This document shows, one piece after another, positions 31,892 through 42,247 of a stretch of 64,000 nucleotides of DNA. This DNA comes from Enterococcus lacertideformus. Its GTDB lineage: Bacteria; Bacillota; Bacilli; Lactobacillales; Enterococcaceae. The translations under genes and the position numbers were made by a program. Location: NCBI GenBank assembly GCA_015680865.1, contig JADAKE010000023.1:1-64000 (forward strand), in the 5' to 3' direction. Under the pieces are notes generated by a model. That model did not search any database, had not been told where the DNA came from, and saw only the letters and a list, made by a program, of their open reading frames with translations. Numbering within the stretch: the stretch's first letter is position 1; each line of letters starts with the position of its first letter.

Positions 31892-32832
31892 TACTTCACC
31901 CGCTGACCGATCATTACATGTTGTCCACTGCCATTTAAGAACTCATTGATTCCTTGTTTGCCTTTACCGGCTGGTTGCAGCTCTTTAATTGCTAACACCG
32001 TTTGTCCCCCACAAGCGATCCAAAGATTTTTTTTGTCTTTTTTGATAATCGTTCCTGATTCAGCCGTTGTGCTTTCATCCAATACTTCAACAGCTAAAAT
32101 TTTCCAACGGGTTTGCTCATATGTGGTAAATGCAATTGGCCAAGGATGCATACCTCGCACTTGATTATCGATTGCTTCTGCTGTCTTGTTCCAATCAATT
32201 GCTTCTTGCTCGCGTGTGATATTTGGTGAAAAAGTTACCTTTGATTCATCTTGTGGACGTGGACTCAAATTTCCATTCAAAATATCAGGTAATGTTTTGA
32301 GTAATAGTTGTTTCCCTAATGCACTTAACTTTTCAAACATGGTTCCCACATCGTCTTGTTTAGTGATTGGTAAACTTTCTTGAGCATAAATGCCCCCTGC
32401 ATCCATCTTTTTAGTCATTTCCATGATCGTTACACCTGTTTCTTTTTCCCCATTGATGATTGCATAATGGACTGGTGCACCACCACGATATTTTGGTAAT
32501 AAGGATGCATGAACATTTACAGCGCCATGCGTTGGCACCTGTAATAATTTTTCTGGTAAAAATTGACCAAACGCTGCAGTAATAAGCACATCTGGTTTCA
32601 AAGCAATGATTTTTTCCATTTCTGCTGACCCAGTGATCTTCTCAGGTTGCAAAACAAGTAACCCGTGTTTCACTGCTGCTGTTTTGACCGGTGAAGGTGT
32701 GATTACTTTTTTACGTCCAACTGGGCGATCAGGTTGTGTCACGACTGCGACTACTTCATACCCTTCTTCTAATAAGCCTTCAAGGATCGGTACTGAAAAA
32801 GCTGGCGTTCCCATAAATACTAATTTAGTCAT
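31891..32832 (-). CDS. fmt: Methionyl-tRNA formyltransferase
   Basis: Formylates Met-tRNA for initiation. I use ATG 32832; a TTG one codon upstream is also in frame. The 313 residues have the N-terminal Rossmann domain with FMGTPAFSVP, the formyl-folate site HASLLPKYRGGAPVHYAIIN and GVTIM, and a C-terminal tRNA-binding beta barrel. The start overlaps the reconstructed def stop by 8 bases, a coupling common for def-fmt pairs. Intact, unlike def. Confidence 0.95.
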   Translation of the reverse strand: MTKLVFMGTPAFSVPILEGLLEEGYEVVAVVTQPDRPVGRKKVITPSPVKTAAVKHGLLVLQPEKITGSAEMEKIIALKPDVLITAAFGQFLPEKLLQVPTHGAVNVHASLLPKYRGGAPVHYAIINGEKETGVTIMEMTKKMDAGGIYAQESLPITKQDDVGTMFEKLSALGKQLLLKTLPDILNGNLSPRPQDESKVTFSPNITREQEAIDWNKTAEAIDNQVRGMHPWPIAFTTYEQTRWKILAVEVLDESTTAESGTIIKKDKKNLWIACGGQTVLAIKELQPAGKGKQGINEFLNGSGQHVMIGQRVK

Positions 32833-33316
32833 CAAGATGTTCCTCCATATACTCTTCTAATTCGGCTTCCGGAATTTGCTCAATCATTTTTTCAACGAAT
32901 AATATACCATCTAAATGGTCAATCTCATGCTGAAAGGCACGAGCTAAGTAACCAAAGGCTACTACTTAGATTTCTTCGCCTTCACGATCATAATAGCGAA
33001 CCGTTACTTCGTCAAACCGTTTGACGGTTCCATAAACATGAGGAATGCTTAAGCAACCTTCAACATCAATGCTTTCTCCCTTTGCATCAATAATTTCTGG
33101 ATTGATTAATTCAAACTTTTCACCTTCATCTACTTCTACGATTGCAATTCGCTTGTTTTGACCAACTTGTGGAGCTGCAATGCCAATACCGTCGTTAACA
33201 ACCATCGTTTCATATAGGTTATCTAGTAAAGCAATTGTTTCATCTGTGATCACATCGATTGGTTGTGCGACACGTTTCAATTTATCATTGGGGTGGATCA
33301 ATATAGGGTAGCGCAT
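32825..33316 (-). pseudogene. def: Peptide deformylase, TAA-interrupted
   Basis: Removes the N-formyl group from new proteins. ATG 33316 follows AAGGAAT. The frame contains GIGIAAPQVG (motif 1) and EGCLSIP (motif 2, metal Cys), then hits TAA (32968-32966) after YDREGEEI. The same frame then reads VVAFGYLARAFQHEIDHLDG with the essential HEIDH motif 3, to TAA at 32827-32825. A single substitution (AAA or GAA to TAA) accounts for it; rebuilt length 163 residues. Without HEIDH the truncated protein cannot bind its metal, so this copy should be inactive. Enterococci usually carry a second deformylase gene elsewhere. Confidence 0.93.
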
Positions 33317-33329
33317 AGATATTCCTTTC

Positions 33330-35738
33330 TTAGATAAAATGTAATGGTTCGTTGTCAATTGCAACAAATAAACCTTGTCGCTGTTCTTTTTGACTTTGAT
33401 CTAAAATATTTTTTAGTATATTTGCTAAGTTAGGCTCCTGTTTGTATTTAATGATCAACTGATAATAATAGCGATTTTTTACACGATTGACTGTACTAGG
33501 AGTAGGACCTAATAATAAATTTTGCATACCCAATACTTGTTTAAGCTGATTGGCAATTTCAAAAATTTTCTTTGCTGCAACTTGCTCTTCTTGATGGCTA
33601 GTAGTGATTTTCACAGTAAAATAATAAGGAGGGTAGCCACTACGATGTCGAACAGTCATTTCTTGTTGATAAAATTGTTCATAATTCTGTTCTTTAGCTA
33701 ATTCAATCGCATAATGCTGCGGATTAAACGTTTGGATAATAACTTCTCCCGCTTTTTCGGCACGACCAGCACGACCAGACACCTGTGTGAGTAACTGAAA
33801 CGTATGTTCACTAGACCTAAAATCTGGAAGATTTAGGGATGTGTCTGCATTAAGAACACCAACTAAAGTAACATCTGGAAAATCCAATCCCTTTGCAATC
33901 ATCTGTGTCCCTAACAAAATATCAGCATTTTTTTGTCCAAATTGCTGCAAAATACGTTCATGCGCACCTTTCTTTCTTGTTGTGTCAACATCCATACGTA
34001 AAATACGTGCTTCTGGATAAAGAGATTTTAATTCTTCTTCGACTTTTTGGGTCCCTGTTCCATAGTAACGAATTTTATTTCCCCCACAGTTAGGACAACG
34101 GTGTGGGATTGGTTCTTCATGTCCACAGTAATGGCAACGCATGGAGTGGGTATCCATATGAAGGGTCAGAGAAATATCGCAATTGGGACAGGGTAAAACA
34201 AAACCACAATCCCGACACATCACAAAGGAAGAATATCCTCGCCGATTTAGTAACAGCACAATCTGTTCTTTTTTTGCCAAACGGTCTTGGATTTTTACTT
34301 GTAACTGTTTGGAAAATGTGGACGTATTATGTTTTTGCAATTCTTGTCGCATGTCAACAACCTCAATTGATGGAAGCTGAGCAGACAATTTGGCTCTTTG
34401 ACTCAAATAGAGTAATTCATACAGTCCTTTTTGCGCTCGGGCACGTGATTCAAGAGATGGTGTCGCGCTTCCCAATACAACTGGACAATGATGATAATTT
34501 CCACGCCAAATCGCTAGATCTCTGGCATGATAACGTGGGGTCTCATCTTGTTTATAACTTGACTCATGTTCTTCATCAATGATGATCAAACCTATATTTA
34601 ATAAAGGAGCAAAAATCGCCGAGCGGGCGCCAACAACAACCTGGGCTTCATTTCTTTCGATTTTGCGCCATTCATCGTATTTTTCTCCTTGAGAAAGCCC
34701 GCTATGTAAGACGGCAACTGCTTCTCCAAATCGACCTTTAAAACGTTCGACCATCTGCGGGGTTAAAGCAATTTCTGGAACTAACATGATTGCTGTTTTA
34801 TTTTGAGTCAACACTTCAGCAATTGCTTGAAGGTAAACTTCGGTTTTCCCACTTCCTGTAATCCCTTCTAATAGAAAAGTTTGACTTTCCTTTTTCTGAC
34901 CTGCTTCGAGAATACGGTTTACTGCGTGTTGTTGTTCTTCATTTAGCCTAAATGCTTTCGTTTGTTCAAATGTTCGATCTTTATAAGGATCCCGATAACT
35001 TTCAGTTTCTTCAAAAGATAGCCACCCTTTATCTCTTCCTTGATTTAAAATGGTGGTACTGATCCCTCTTTCTTTATAATAAGAAATTGGTTCATCTTTT
35101 GTTTGTTCAGATAAGCAAAGAAGTAGTTCTTTTTGTTTCTTTGCATTTTGTCTTAATTTCCCCCATTCTTCCTCAATTTGTGTTTTATTTAAATTGGGGT
35201 GAATCAATCGAATGGTTTTGACTTTATTTTTCGTGTGGACTTCATATTTGATATCTACTAGCTTTTCCTGACGCCAGCGGATTAATTGTGATAAAATACC
35301 TTCTTCTTGGGCTTCTTTCCAAGAGATTTCTTTTCGCCCATTAAAAAGCGACTGTACTTCCATCTTGTTAGACAATGGATAAATTTGTTTATCATATACT
35401 GCTTTCATTACACTTGGAAGCATCGTTTGCAAGCAAGTAATCTTAAACGCATAAGTGACTGTCTTCATATAATCAGCTAAGCTAAGTAATTCCTTATTGA
35501 TCACAGGCGCTAAATCCAATAGTTGAATGATTGACTTTAATGATTTTGAGGTATCCGTATTTGTTTCATGTAACTCTACGACAAATCCTTGTACATGTCG
35601 ATTACCGTTACCAAAGGGAACTTCTATGCGCATTCCTATTTGTATAACTGTTTCCAATTCAGAAGGAACCAGATAAGTGAATGGTTGATCAGTTTGCATA
35701 GTGGGTACGTCTACGATAACTTCAGAAGCTACGGTCAT
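33330..35738 (-). CDS. priA: Primosomal replication restart helicase PriA
   Basis: Reloads the replisome at collapsed forks. The 802 residues start with the 3'-OH binding domain. Walker A is GITGSGKTEVYL, the DEEH box is LIIIDEEHESSYK, and a zinc-binding insertion has eight cysteines (CRDCGFVLPCPNCD, then CHYCGHEEPIPHRCPNCG). GTQMIAKGLDFPDV and QVSGRAGRAEKAG complete the helicase motifs. It lies 13 bases before the def start in the priA-def-fmt order. Intact. Confidence 0.97.
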   Translation of the reverse strand: MTVASEVIVDVPTMQTDQPFTYLVPSELETVIQIGMRIEVPFGNGNRHVQGFVVELHETNTDTSKSLKSIIQLLDLAPVINKELLSLADYMKTVTYAFKITCLQTMLPSVMKAVYDKQIYPLSNKMEVQSLFNGRKEISWKEAQEEGILSQLIRWRQEKLVDIKYEVHTKNKVKTIRLIHPNLNKTQIEEEWGKLRQNAKKQKELLLCLSEQTKDEPISYYKERGISTTILNQGRDKGWLSFEETESYRDPYKDRTFEQTKAFRLNEEQQHAVNRILEAGQKKESQTFLLEGITGSGKTEVYLQAIAEVLTQNKTAIMLVPEIALTPQMVERFKGRFGEAVAVLHSGLSQGEKYDEWRKIERNEAQVVVGARSAIFAPLLNIGLIIIDEEHESSYKQDETPRYHARDLAIWRGNYHHCPVVLGSATPSLESRARAQKGLYELLYLSQRAKLSAQLPSIEVVDMRQELQKHNTSTFSKQLQVKIQDRLAKKEQIVLLLNRRGYSSFVMCRDCGFVLPCPNCDISLTLHMDTHSMRCHYCGHEEPIPHRCPNCGGNKIRYYGTGTQKVEEELKSLYPEARILRMDVDTTRKKGAHERILQQFGQKNADILLGTQMIAKGLDFPDVTLVGVLNADTSLNLPDFRSSEHTFQLLTQVSGRAGRAEKAGEVIIQTFNPQHYAIELAKEQNYEQFYQQEMTVRHRSGYPPYYFTVKITTSHQEEQVAAKKIFEIANQLKQVLGMQNLLLGPTPSTVNRVKNRYYYQLIIKYKQEPNLANILKNILDQSQKEQRQGLFVAIDNEPLHFI

Positions 35739-36027
35739 GGTTTCCTTCCTCCTTTATTCATTTAGGCTAAATAGACAAAATCGTTCTTGCTTATTTTACT
35801 AGAGATTTCTTTGTTTGTCTTACTTTCTGATGAATCCTAACAAAAAATTAACGGCACACGAGCCTAGAACAAAAGGTCGAATTGGGCTCTTTCATAGGTG
35901 TAAAAACAAATACACGGTAACATAAAAAAAGCATTTTCGAAAAATAAGCCGAAATTCCACAAAAATTTGAGAATACAAATTTTGGAAATTTCGGCTGGAC
36001 CCAATTAACATTAACTGACACTAAGTT
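35739..36027. other. Intergenic spacer rpoZ-priA with repeat copy R1
   Basis: No gene. It holds an imperfect 45-base match (35868-35912) to the segment at 45592-45646, and the hairpin listed as repeat copy R1 at 35946-35997. The priA promoter or readthrough from rpoZ cannot be assigned by eye. Confidence 0.6.
35946..35997. repeat. Hairpin repeat copy R1
   Basis: Stem AGCCGAAATTCCACAAAAAT against ATTTTGGAAATTTCGGCT with loop around TTGAGAATACAA; about 21 pairs. Shares the AAATAAG lead-in and AAAATTTGAGAA loop with copies at 45661, 49513, 59173, 60032, 60159 and 60279. Confidence 0.75.
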
Positions 36028-36333
36028 TTATTGATTTTGTTCTTCACGAATACGTGACTCTAATTCTTGTTGTTCACGATCTTTTTTAGCTTTACGCTCT
36101 TCGTCTTCCATTCTTAAACGTTCACGTTTTAATTCAGGATGTGGATCGTTGATCACATTGCCAGCTTCGATTTCTTCCAATGCTTGACCCACACTTTTCA
36201 CTGATTCAAATGAATCCATTGTTGGTTGTGCTTTAGCATATAATTCGTGTGCACGCTTACTTGCCAAGATAACTAGAGAATACTTTGAATTTACTTGATC
36301 TAATAATGAGTCAATTGAAGGTTTTAACATCAT
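36028..36333 (-). CDS. rpoZ: RNA polymerase omega subunit
   Basis: Small RNA polymerase subunit that helps beta-prime fold. 101 residues with the omega core [20 protein letters not shown] and [16 protein letters not shown], then a charged tail ([20 protein letters not shown]). Starts 4 bases after gmk, the usual gmk-rpoZ pair. Intact. Confidence 0.93.
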   Translation of the reverse strand: MMLKPSIDSLLDQVNSKYSLVILASKRAHELYAKAQPTMDSFESVKSVGQALEEIEAGNVINDPHPELKRERLRMEDEERKAKKDREQQELESRIREEQNQ

Positions 36334-36337
36334 AAGA

Positions 36338-36964
<627 letters not shown>

Positions 36965-37039
36965 TCAACTAGTCTTTTTATACTAAGGTTTATTTTGCAC
37001 TTTTTTTCGACAACTTTCAAGGGCATCTTTTATTATAGC

Positions 37040-37068
37040 AAAAAAAAGACTCTCCTGCTTGAGAATCC
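37040..37068 (-). terminator. Weak terminator upstream of gmk
   Basis: Minus-strand stem GATTCTC/GAGAGTC with loop AAGCAG, followed by TTTTTTT. It would end transcription from the yicC unit. Confidence 0.6.
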
Positions 37069-37229
37069 TTTGTTTTTCTATTCGATTATAGTTCTTAGCT
37101 GAGGCAATATAGCTTGGGAAATAAGAGATATCTCTGTTAGTGAAGAAACAAGCGATCAAGTATGCTCTATTCCCAAAGAGCCCTCACTTCAAGCGTAAAA
37201 ACGTCAGATTTAGCTAAGTGACGAGTAGT

Positions 37230-37514
37230 TCACAACCCCATATTTGATAAGGTGTTCACGACACCCATGATTTCATCTTTTCTTGATTGAGCTTTTTCAA
37301 TAGGATCAGTAACTTCGTCTGCATCAATTCTCACGATAAATTGACGATTCATCGTAACATAAGTCCCCTCATTTACTAAAAGTTGTACCTCTTTATCTGT
37401 GATTTTTGCACAGGCATCTTGCCAAGCATTAAAACCCTCATTTTCTGAGGGAACATTTCTTTTGATAACTGTTTTACCGCTTAGTTCATGGAAAGTAATG
37501 TCATAATATTTCAT
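37230..37514 (-). CDS. Uncharacterised 94-residue protein
   Basis: I do not recognise this protein. ATG 37514 is chosen because AAGGAGC lies about 8 bases upstream; the frame is open to 37538. The product is soluble and acidic, starting MKYYDITFHELSGKTVIKRN. It has a predicted mixed alpha/beta pattern and no cysteine-rich or membrane segment apart from one Cys near 33. Sits between yicC and gmk on the same strand, 16 bases after yicC. Its composition is like its neighbours, so it looks real. Confidence 0.75.
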   Translation of the reverse strand: MKYYDITFHELSGKTVIKRNVPSENEGFNAWQDACAKITDKEVQLLVNEGTYVTMNRQFIVRIDADEVTDPIEKAQSRKDEIMGVVNTLSNMGL

Positions 37515-37530
37515 TGTATTTAGCTCCTTA

Positions 37531-38421
37531 CTACTCAATATTTTGGACTTGTTCGCGAATTTTTTCTAAAATGGCTTTCGATTGTATGACTTGATTTTTT
37601 ATTTCAATTACATTTGATTTGGAACCGATCGTATTGATTTCTCGATTCATCTCCTGAATCAAAAAATCAAGTTCTCTGCCAACTGGCTGTACTATTGTTA
37701 TTAACTCATCAAGTTTCTGGATATGAATTACTAAACGGTCTAGTTCTTCATGGATATCTCCTCTCTCTAGTAAAATGACTAATTCCGTCAACAGTCTTTG
37801 TTGATCCACCGCTGTCCCAAGAAAGTCTTCTAATTTCTTTTGATATTTTTCCTGATATTCTTTTTCATACACTCCAACAAACTGTTGTAAATGTGCTACC
37901 ACTTGTTTCAACTCATCACTATTTTTTTTGATGATACAAGCTAAAGCTGTGCCTTCTTTTTGACGACTGTTTTCAATTTCAGCCAACGCCTCATGAACCG
38001 TGGATAGAACAAACTTAGCCAGTTCTTTCGTATCTTTTTCTGTTTTTTCTTCAATCATGATAAATGACTCATTTGTCGTGATCGATTCAATCAAACGCCC
38101 AATATCTAATTGGTTGTTTTCTCCATAACGTTGTGCGATTCCTTTGGTTAAATCCGCAACCAATTCATCTATCAATGGCCAATCAATGAAAAGCTGTTTT
38201 TGATTTTTTCCTAAATGTGTCAAATTGATAAAAATCTCTACACGACCACGGCTTAAGTGTTGTTTGATTAACTGACGGATCTCATTTTCAAGAAAATTTA
38301 ATACTTTAGGGCTACGTACCTGTATGTCTAAAAAACGTTGATTGACACTTTTGATCTCGACTTCCAATTGATATTCTCGTGTTTCGCTGGTGGCTTTGCC
38401 AAAACCAGTCATACTTTTCAT
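37531..38421 (-). CDS. YicC/YloC-family endoribonuclease
   Basis: 296 residues. The N-terminus MKSMTGFGKATSETREYQLE and VEIKSVNQRFLDIQVR, and the C-terminal DUF1732 part (QEMNREINTIGSKSNVIEIK), are diagnostic of the YicC family. E. coli YicC is an RNA-binding protein implicated in small-RNA turnover. In Firmicutes the gene (yloC) precedes gmk and rpoZ, as here with one small ORF between. Intact. Confidence 0.92.
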   Translation of the reverse strand: MKSMTGFGKATSETREYQLEVEIKSVNQRFLDIQVRSPKVLNFLENEIRQLIKQHLSRGRVEIFINLTHLGKNQKQLFIDWPLIDELVADLTKGIAQRYGENNQLDIGRLIESITTNESFIMIEEKTEKDTKELAKFVLSTVHEALAEIENSRQKEGTALACIIKKNSDELKQVVAHLQQFVGVYEKEYQEKYQKKLEDFLGTAVDQQRLLTELVILLERGDIHEELDRLVIHIQKLDELITIVQPVGRELDFLIQEMNREINTIGSKSNVIEIKNQVIQSKAILEKIREQVQNIE

Positions 38422-38439
38422 TCAACAGGGTCCTTTCTG

Positions 38440-38658
38440 TTACATGTTCTCGATTGCTTTTTGTAACGCCTCAAACTCTTCGTTGGACAATGTCAAGCCT
38501 TTACCCATTTTTTCGTGATCTGGTGCCCAATCACGCAGATCAAATTTAGGTGGACGGCCATTCCAGCTAACTAAATTCAACTCTTTCCGCCAACCTTTAT
38601 TGTTCTCCGACAAAACAGCAATCTCTTCTATGATCTCATATGAAAATTCTTGTGCCAT
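38440..38658 (-). CDS. PC4/YdbC-like single-strand nucleic acid binder
   Basis: 72 residues. I start at ATG 38658, about 7 bases after AAAGGAGGAAC; the open frame extends to 38721. Sequence MAQEFSYEIIEEIAVLSENN and GWRKELNLVSWNGRPPKFDL and RDWAPDHEKMGKGLTL matches the bacterial YdbC family. These have the fold of the eukaryotic coactivator PC4 and bind single-stranded DNA. Function in enterococci is unknown. The start lies inside the 3' end of the patatin-like gene. Intact. Confidence 0.87.
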   Translation of the reverse strand: MAQEFSYEIIEEIAVLSENNKGWRKELNLVSWNGRPPKFDLRDWAPDHEKMGKGLTLSNEEFEALQKAIENM

Positions 38659-40352
38659 GTTTGTTCCTCCTTTAGATAGTATAAATATAGATTTAATAAT
38701 GTGTCCAATGGCTGAGTACAAAGCTGAGTCTGCAATTTGTCTCGCTCTTTTTGTTTGACCAAAGAAATAAGCGTTCTAAATTTTTTCTGTTCGTTTCTTT
38801 GTTTTTTATGATACTTTTGAATTTTTCGCCATTCTTCGCTATTTAATTGCCCTACTTCTTGAATCGTTTCATTTGAAATAACTTCTGGTTCTTTTTTGCA
38901 GATTTGTTCAATAAGTTCATGTATATGATAGACTTTATTCGGTAAAATCAAGCTCTTTTTTGCCAATAACTCTAGCATCACCACACCGCATGTTTCGATA
39001 ACAACCCTGTCTTTATATATGTTACGCAAATATTGCCAAAATTTTGGATCATATACAAAAGCCAGATCTAATCGTAGTTCACTTAACAGATACTTCAAGA
39101 ATTTTCGCCAATTGTTAGTCGCATGTTCCGTGGAATAAAACGTATACCAATACCCCTCAAATTCGCCAAGCATTTTTTTCGTCTCTAAGTAACCTAATTG
39201 GATATTAAACTGGTTTCTCTGTTGATCAAAAATCAAGAAACTTCCTAATGACCAAGCAGACCGACAAGACCACTGAACAACACTGGTTGGCAAAGAAATT
39301 TTTTTAGTCACACCAGGACCATCTACATCTACAACGAAACACTCGGTTGCTCCTTCTTGGATGGCAACATCTACAGGTAAATTATTTCGATAACCACCAT
39401 CAATGTATTTCCTTCCTTTGATTTGTCGATAGGTCATTGCTGGATAGAAAGAGGCAGAAGCAAGTATCCAATCAGCCATTTCATTTTCCGGCAGTTGTTG
39501 GATGGCTGTAACGACTTCTGTAAAATCCGGTATTCGAGTCGAAACTGTAAACAATCGTGGCTTTTTTGTCTTTCGTACTTTGCTGGGATCCAACTTGCTT
39601 TTTAACAAATTTTCCAAAGGAGCAATTGATGTGCCCCCTTAGATGATGGCGGCTCGTGTCATTTGGCGAGTTTCTTGAATAAATCTTTTCCGTAAATCTT
39701 CTGCAAACACAGTTTCTGGTAATTGCAACACTTGATTCGTTGACAGCATTCGCCATAAAGAAATAGCCTGAGCTAAATCTTCTTGTAAAATCAATGCGCC
39801 ATTTAAAGCACCTACGGATGTACCTGTGATTACTTCGAAACAAACATTTTTTTCTCTCAAAGCTTTCCAGACGCCAATTTGATAAGCACCATGTGCACCC
39901 CCGCCACCCAAGACTAATCCAAGATGATACCTTACTTTTTTTTTGCCATTTTTGTTTTGTTAATGAATGATCTTTCGTATAACCATTATGAGACAAAACA
40001 GTTTCCCATTGCATGAACACCGATTCATTAAACTGAAAAGCACAAATTTTTTTAAAGAAAAAACGTGCACACCATTCAACTTCATTAAAAAAAGAAGTCC
40101 AGCTAGGTATATCACCATCAATAAGTAAGTTTTTGATGATCAATTGTTCATTTGTCAGTTCTGCTACAAAATAAATGGTTCGCTTTTTGCCGATCAATTG
40201 CCAAGATTGTTTTTTCTTTGCTGAGTGCCAAAATACTTCCCGACTTTTTTGGTGGGTCGAATAAAATGGTAAAAATTGTTTTGATCGTTGCAGTGCTATA
40301 TTGCTATATGATGTGCACTTTTTTCTGATCCGTACACATGTTGTAGCTGCAT
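38628..40352 (-). pseudogene. Patatin-like phospholipase, three lesions
   Basis: ATG 40352 (site AAAGGAG) reads MQLQHVYGSEKSAHHIA until an exact 8-base tandem duplication (ATATAGCA twice, 40309-40294). Removing one unit leads on through ALQRSKQFLPFYSTHQKSRE to QKWQKK. There an A9 run (39944-39936) needs one base less to enter VRYHLGLVLGGGGAHGAYQI, with oxyanion GGGGAHGA and nucleophile GTSVG. An in-frame TAA (39641-39639) follows RAAII, and then GGTSIAPLENLL and DGGYRNNLP (catalytic Asp) follow. Correcting the two indels gives 1716 bases, 571 residues. Likely a lipid acyl hydrolase before decay. The end overlaps the PC4-like gene start by 31 bases. Confidence 0.87.
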
Positions 40353-40624
40353 AATTTTCTCCTTTTTATTAGAACAACCAATTACCTAAAAGTAACAAGC
40401 TCAACTTTTATTTAAAGTATACTATTTTTTTTCAAATACTAAAATAAAAACCTTGTTTTATTTGGTCATTCTCGAAAAAAATAGCAAGTCTTTTACACAA
40501 ATGATGAAATTCGAACTCTTTTTCAAAAAAACGTATTTTTGTAATGGAATTTTAAAATAAAAGAAACAAGCTTTTTTGCAACAAATGTTGTAAAATAAAA
40601 ATGATAAAAGGTGAGAGGAGGAGC
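40353..40624. other. Divergent spacer with inverted repeat
   Basis: AT-rich spacer between the patatin-like gene (minus) and the 40625 gene (plus). It contains the short inverted repeat GCAACA-AA-TGTTGT at about 40578-40591. This is followed by TAAAAT (40591-40596), which could be a -10 box for the plus-strand gene; the -35 is unclear. Confidence 0.4.
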
Positions 40625-41404
40625 ATGATGACTGAGTCAGTTTACGTACATATTGATACGACAAGTAATGCAGTTGTGACTAAGGGGCTGACTATTAGTG
40701 ATTTTTCAAACAGCATCGTGCATTTCCCACAAAATCTGCTATTGTTGGATCCTTCAGCAAATGCTGGCGAGTATGAATCGCACACAGGTTTAAAAGTTAT
40801 TCGTGGGACAGAAAATATCCAACGTTTTTTTGCCTCTGCACATAATAAGAACAATGTCGGTGACTTAAAATGGATTGATTTCAATGATTTAACGATGCTA
40901 AAAGAATTAACTCCTTTGGAAATATCAGAGTTGTTATATTTTGGACATATGAAAACTCACCTTCATTCTCCATTTTTTTATAAACTACAAAATAATTTCG
41001 TTTATTTTGATCTTAACGACCAATTAGAACGAATTTATTACCGATATTTAGACGAATTCTATCGTATTTTTGCTAATAGACTAAGTATTATCTTATCGAA
41101 AAAAATCAATGAGAAAAAATCATTTTTCAAAAGAGATATTCCTGTTGAAAAAATCAACGTTGAATTGTTGAAAAAAATGCGCAACCTAATGCAAGAAGGA
41201 ATTATTCTTTCATTTGAACAAGGCGGGTTAGTAAATGATGCCTATCATATCCCGATCTATGTCATTGAAGATTACATTTGGAAACTAAAAGGAACAAGAT
41301 ACCTCGAAGAAGAAGCGATCGGTACATTGGTTTATCATTCAAGCGATAAAAATTGGGAACTGATTGGTGAAGCAGCTTATATCAATTACACTCCATTAGT
41401 ATAA
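40625..41404 (+). CDS. Uncharacterised 259-residue protein
   Basis: I do not recognise the family. ATG 40625 follows GAGGAGGAGC closely; ATG 40628 is the alternative. The product is soluble and has an N-terminal beta-rich part (ESVYVHIDTTSNAVVTKGLT). The central part is rich in aromatic residues (LYFGHMKTHLHSPFFYKLQN, then ERIYYRYLDEFYRIFANRL), and the C-terminus is YHIPIYVIEDYIWKLKGTRY. It has no signal peptide and no obvious catalytic motif. Monocistronic, between the decayed patatin-like gene and an IS remnant. Intact frame and coding-like composition. Confidence 0.8.
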   Translation: MMTESVYVHIDTTSNAVVTKGLTISDFSNSIVHFPQNLLLLDPSANAGEYESHTGLKVIRGTENIQRFFASAHNKNNVGDLKWIDFNDLTMLKELTPLEISELLYFGHMKTHLHSPFFYKLQNNFVYFDLNDQLERIYYRYLDEFYRIFANRLSIILSKKINEKKSFFKRDIPVEKINVELLKKMRNLMQEGIILSFEQGGLVNDAYHIPIYVIEDYIWKLKGTRYLEEEAIGTLVYHSSDKNWELIGEAAYINYTPLV

Positions 41405-41424
41405 AAAGAACAGAAGGAGCGTAC

Positions 41425-42151
41425 TCATATTGCTGGTCTCCTCGTCAAGTGAACATTCAAATAGAATAAAATGATTAGAATTGCTGGATATTCAAAGCCA
41501 TAACACACTAATTCAAATCCCGCCTCCTCGCTGAATTTTTTAACAGCTCGTTCTCCTTTTCAAGAAGTTTAATCCCATGTGCTTGTTAAGCGATCTTATC
41601 ACGCATTTCTTCTGGTGTTCTGGCTAGTTTACTACCTGCTTGATGTCCACGCCGATCTCCTTACCCTTTTTCTCCTATCTCATCGTATTTCAATACCCAG
41701 TTTTGAACTTGTTGGTAGGAGACTTGACAATGAATGGCTGGCTTTACATAGTCTCGACATTGACAATACAGTAATGAACAATTTTGATTCGTTCTTTAAC
41801 TGTTGTTTTGCTAGATTGACTCCTTCTACTTCCACCACTTTCTGATCTGAAGTTTCTATGAGTATTATATATCTTCATCCAGTTTTTTAACTGTGTTTTG
41901 CTGCGAAGACCATATTTTTTAGCAACGCTTTGCAACCCAACATATTTTCCAGATAGATAATCTTTGACTGCGTTTAGCTTCAACTCGAATGAGTAAGATT
42001 TATTTTTGTAGCCAATAAACCGATTAACCCTTCGTTATCATAAATAGCTATCCATCTGTTCATTGTGCTTCTTTCACTAGGCTGTTTATGCTGGCTTCAT
42101 TTTTTTACATCTTTCTACAAAAGCCAAGCGTTCTTCAGGTATTAACTTCAT
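41425..42151 (-). pseudogene. IS3-type transposase orfA remnant
   Basis: Minus strand from ATG 42151 reads MKLIPEERLAFVERCKKMKP. After a frame change and stops comes EVKLNAVKDYLSGKYVGLQS then VAKKYGLRSKTQLKNWMKIY, a helix-turn-helix of IS3-family OrfA. It then shifts near 41745 to RDYVKPAIHCQVSYQQVQNW, has a TAA after EIGEKG and another stop after MRDKIA, and ends with a leucine-zipper-like LLEKENELLKK segment near 41530. No orfB is present. It is a decayed piece, not an active element. A likely element end (GGGACACTGAAATATAAAG) is read at about 42211-42193. Confidence 0.8.
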
Positions 42152-42247
42152 TTTCTTCTGGGCATACAAAACTCCCCCTATTATAGGTCACTTTATATTT
42201 CAGTGTCCCATATTGGGGGAACATATCATCTCTTCTTCTTTTTTCTT

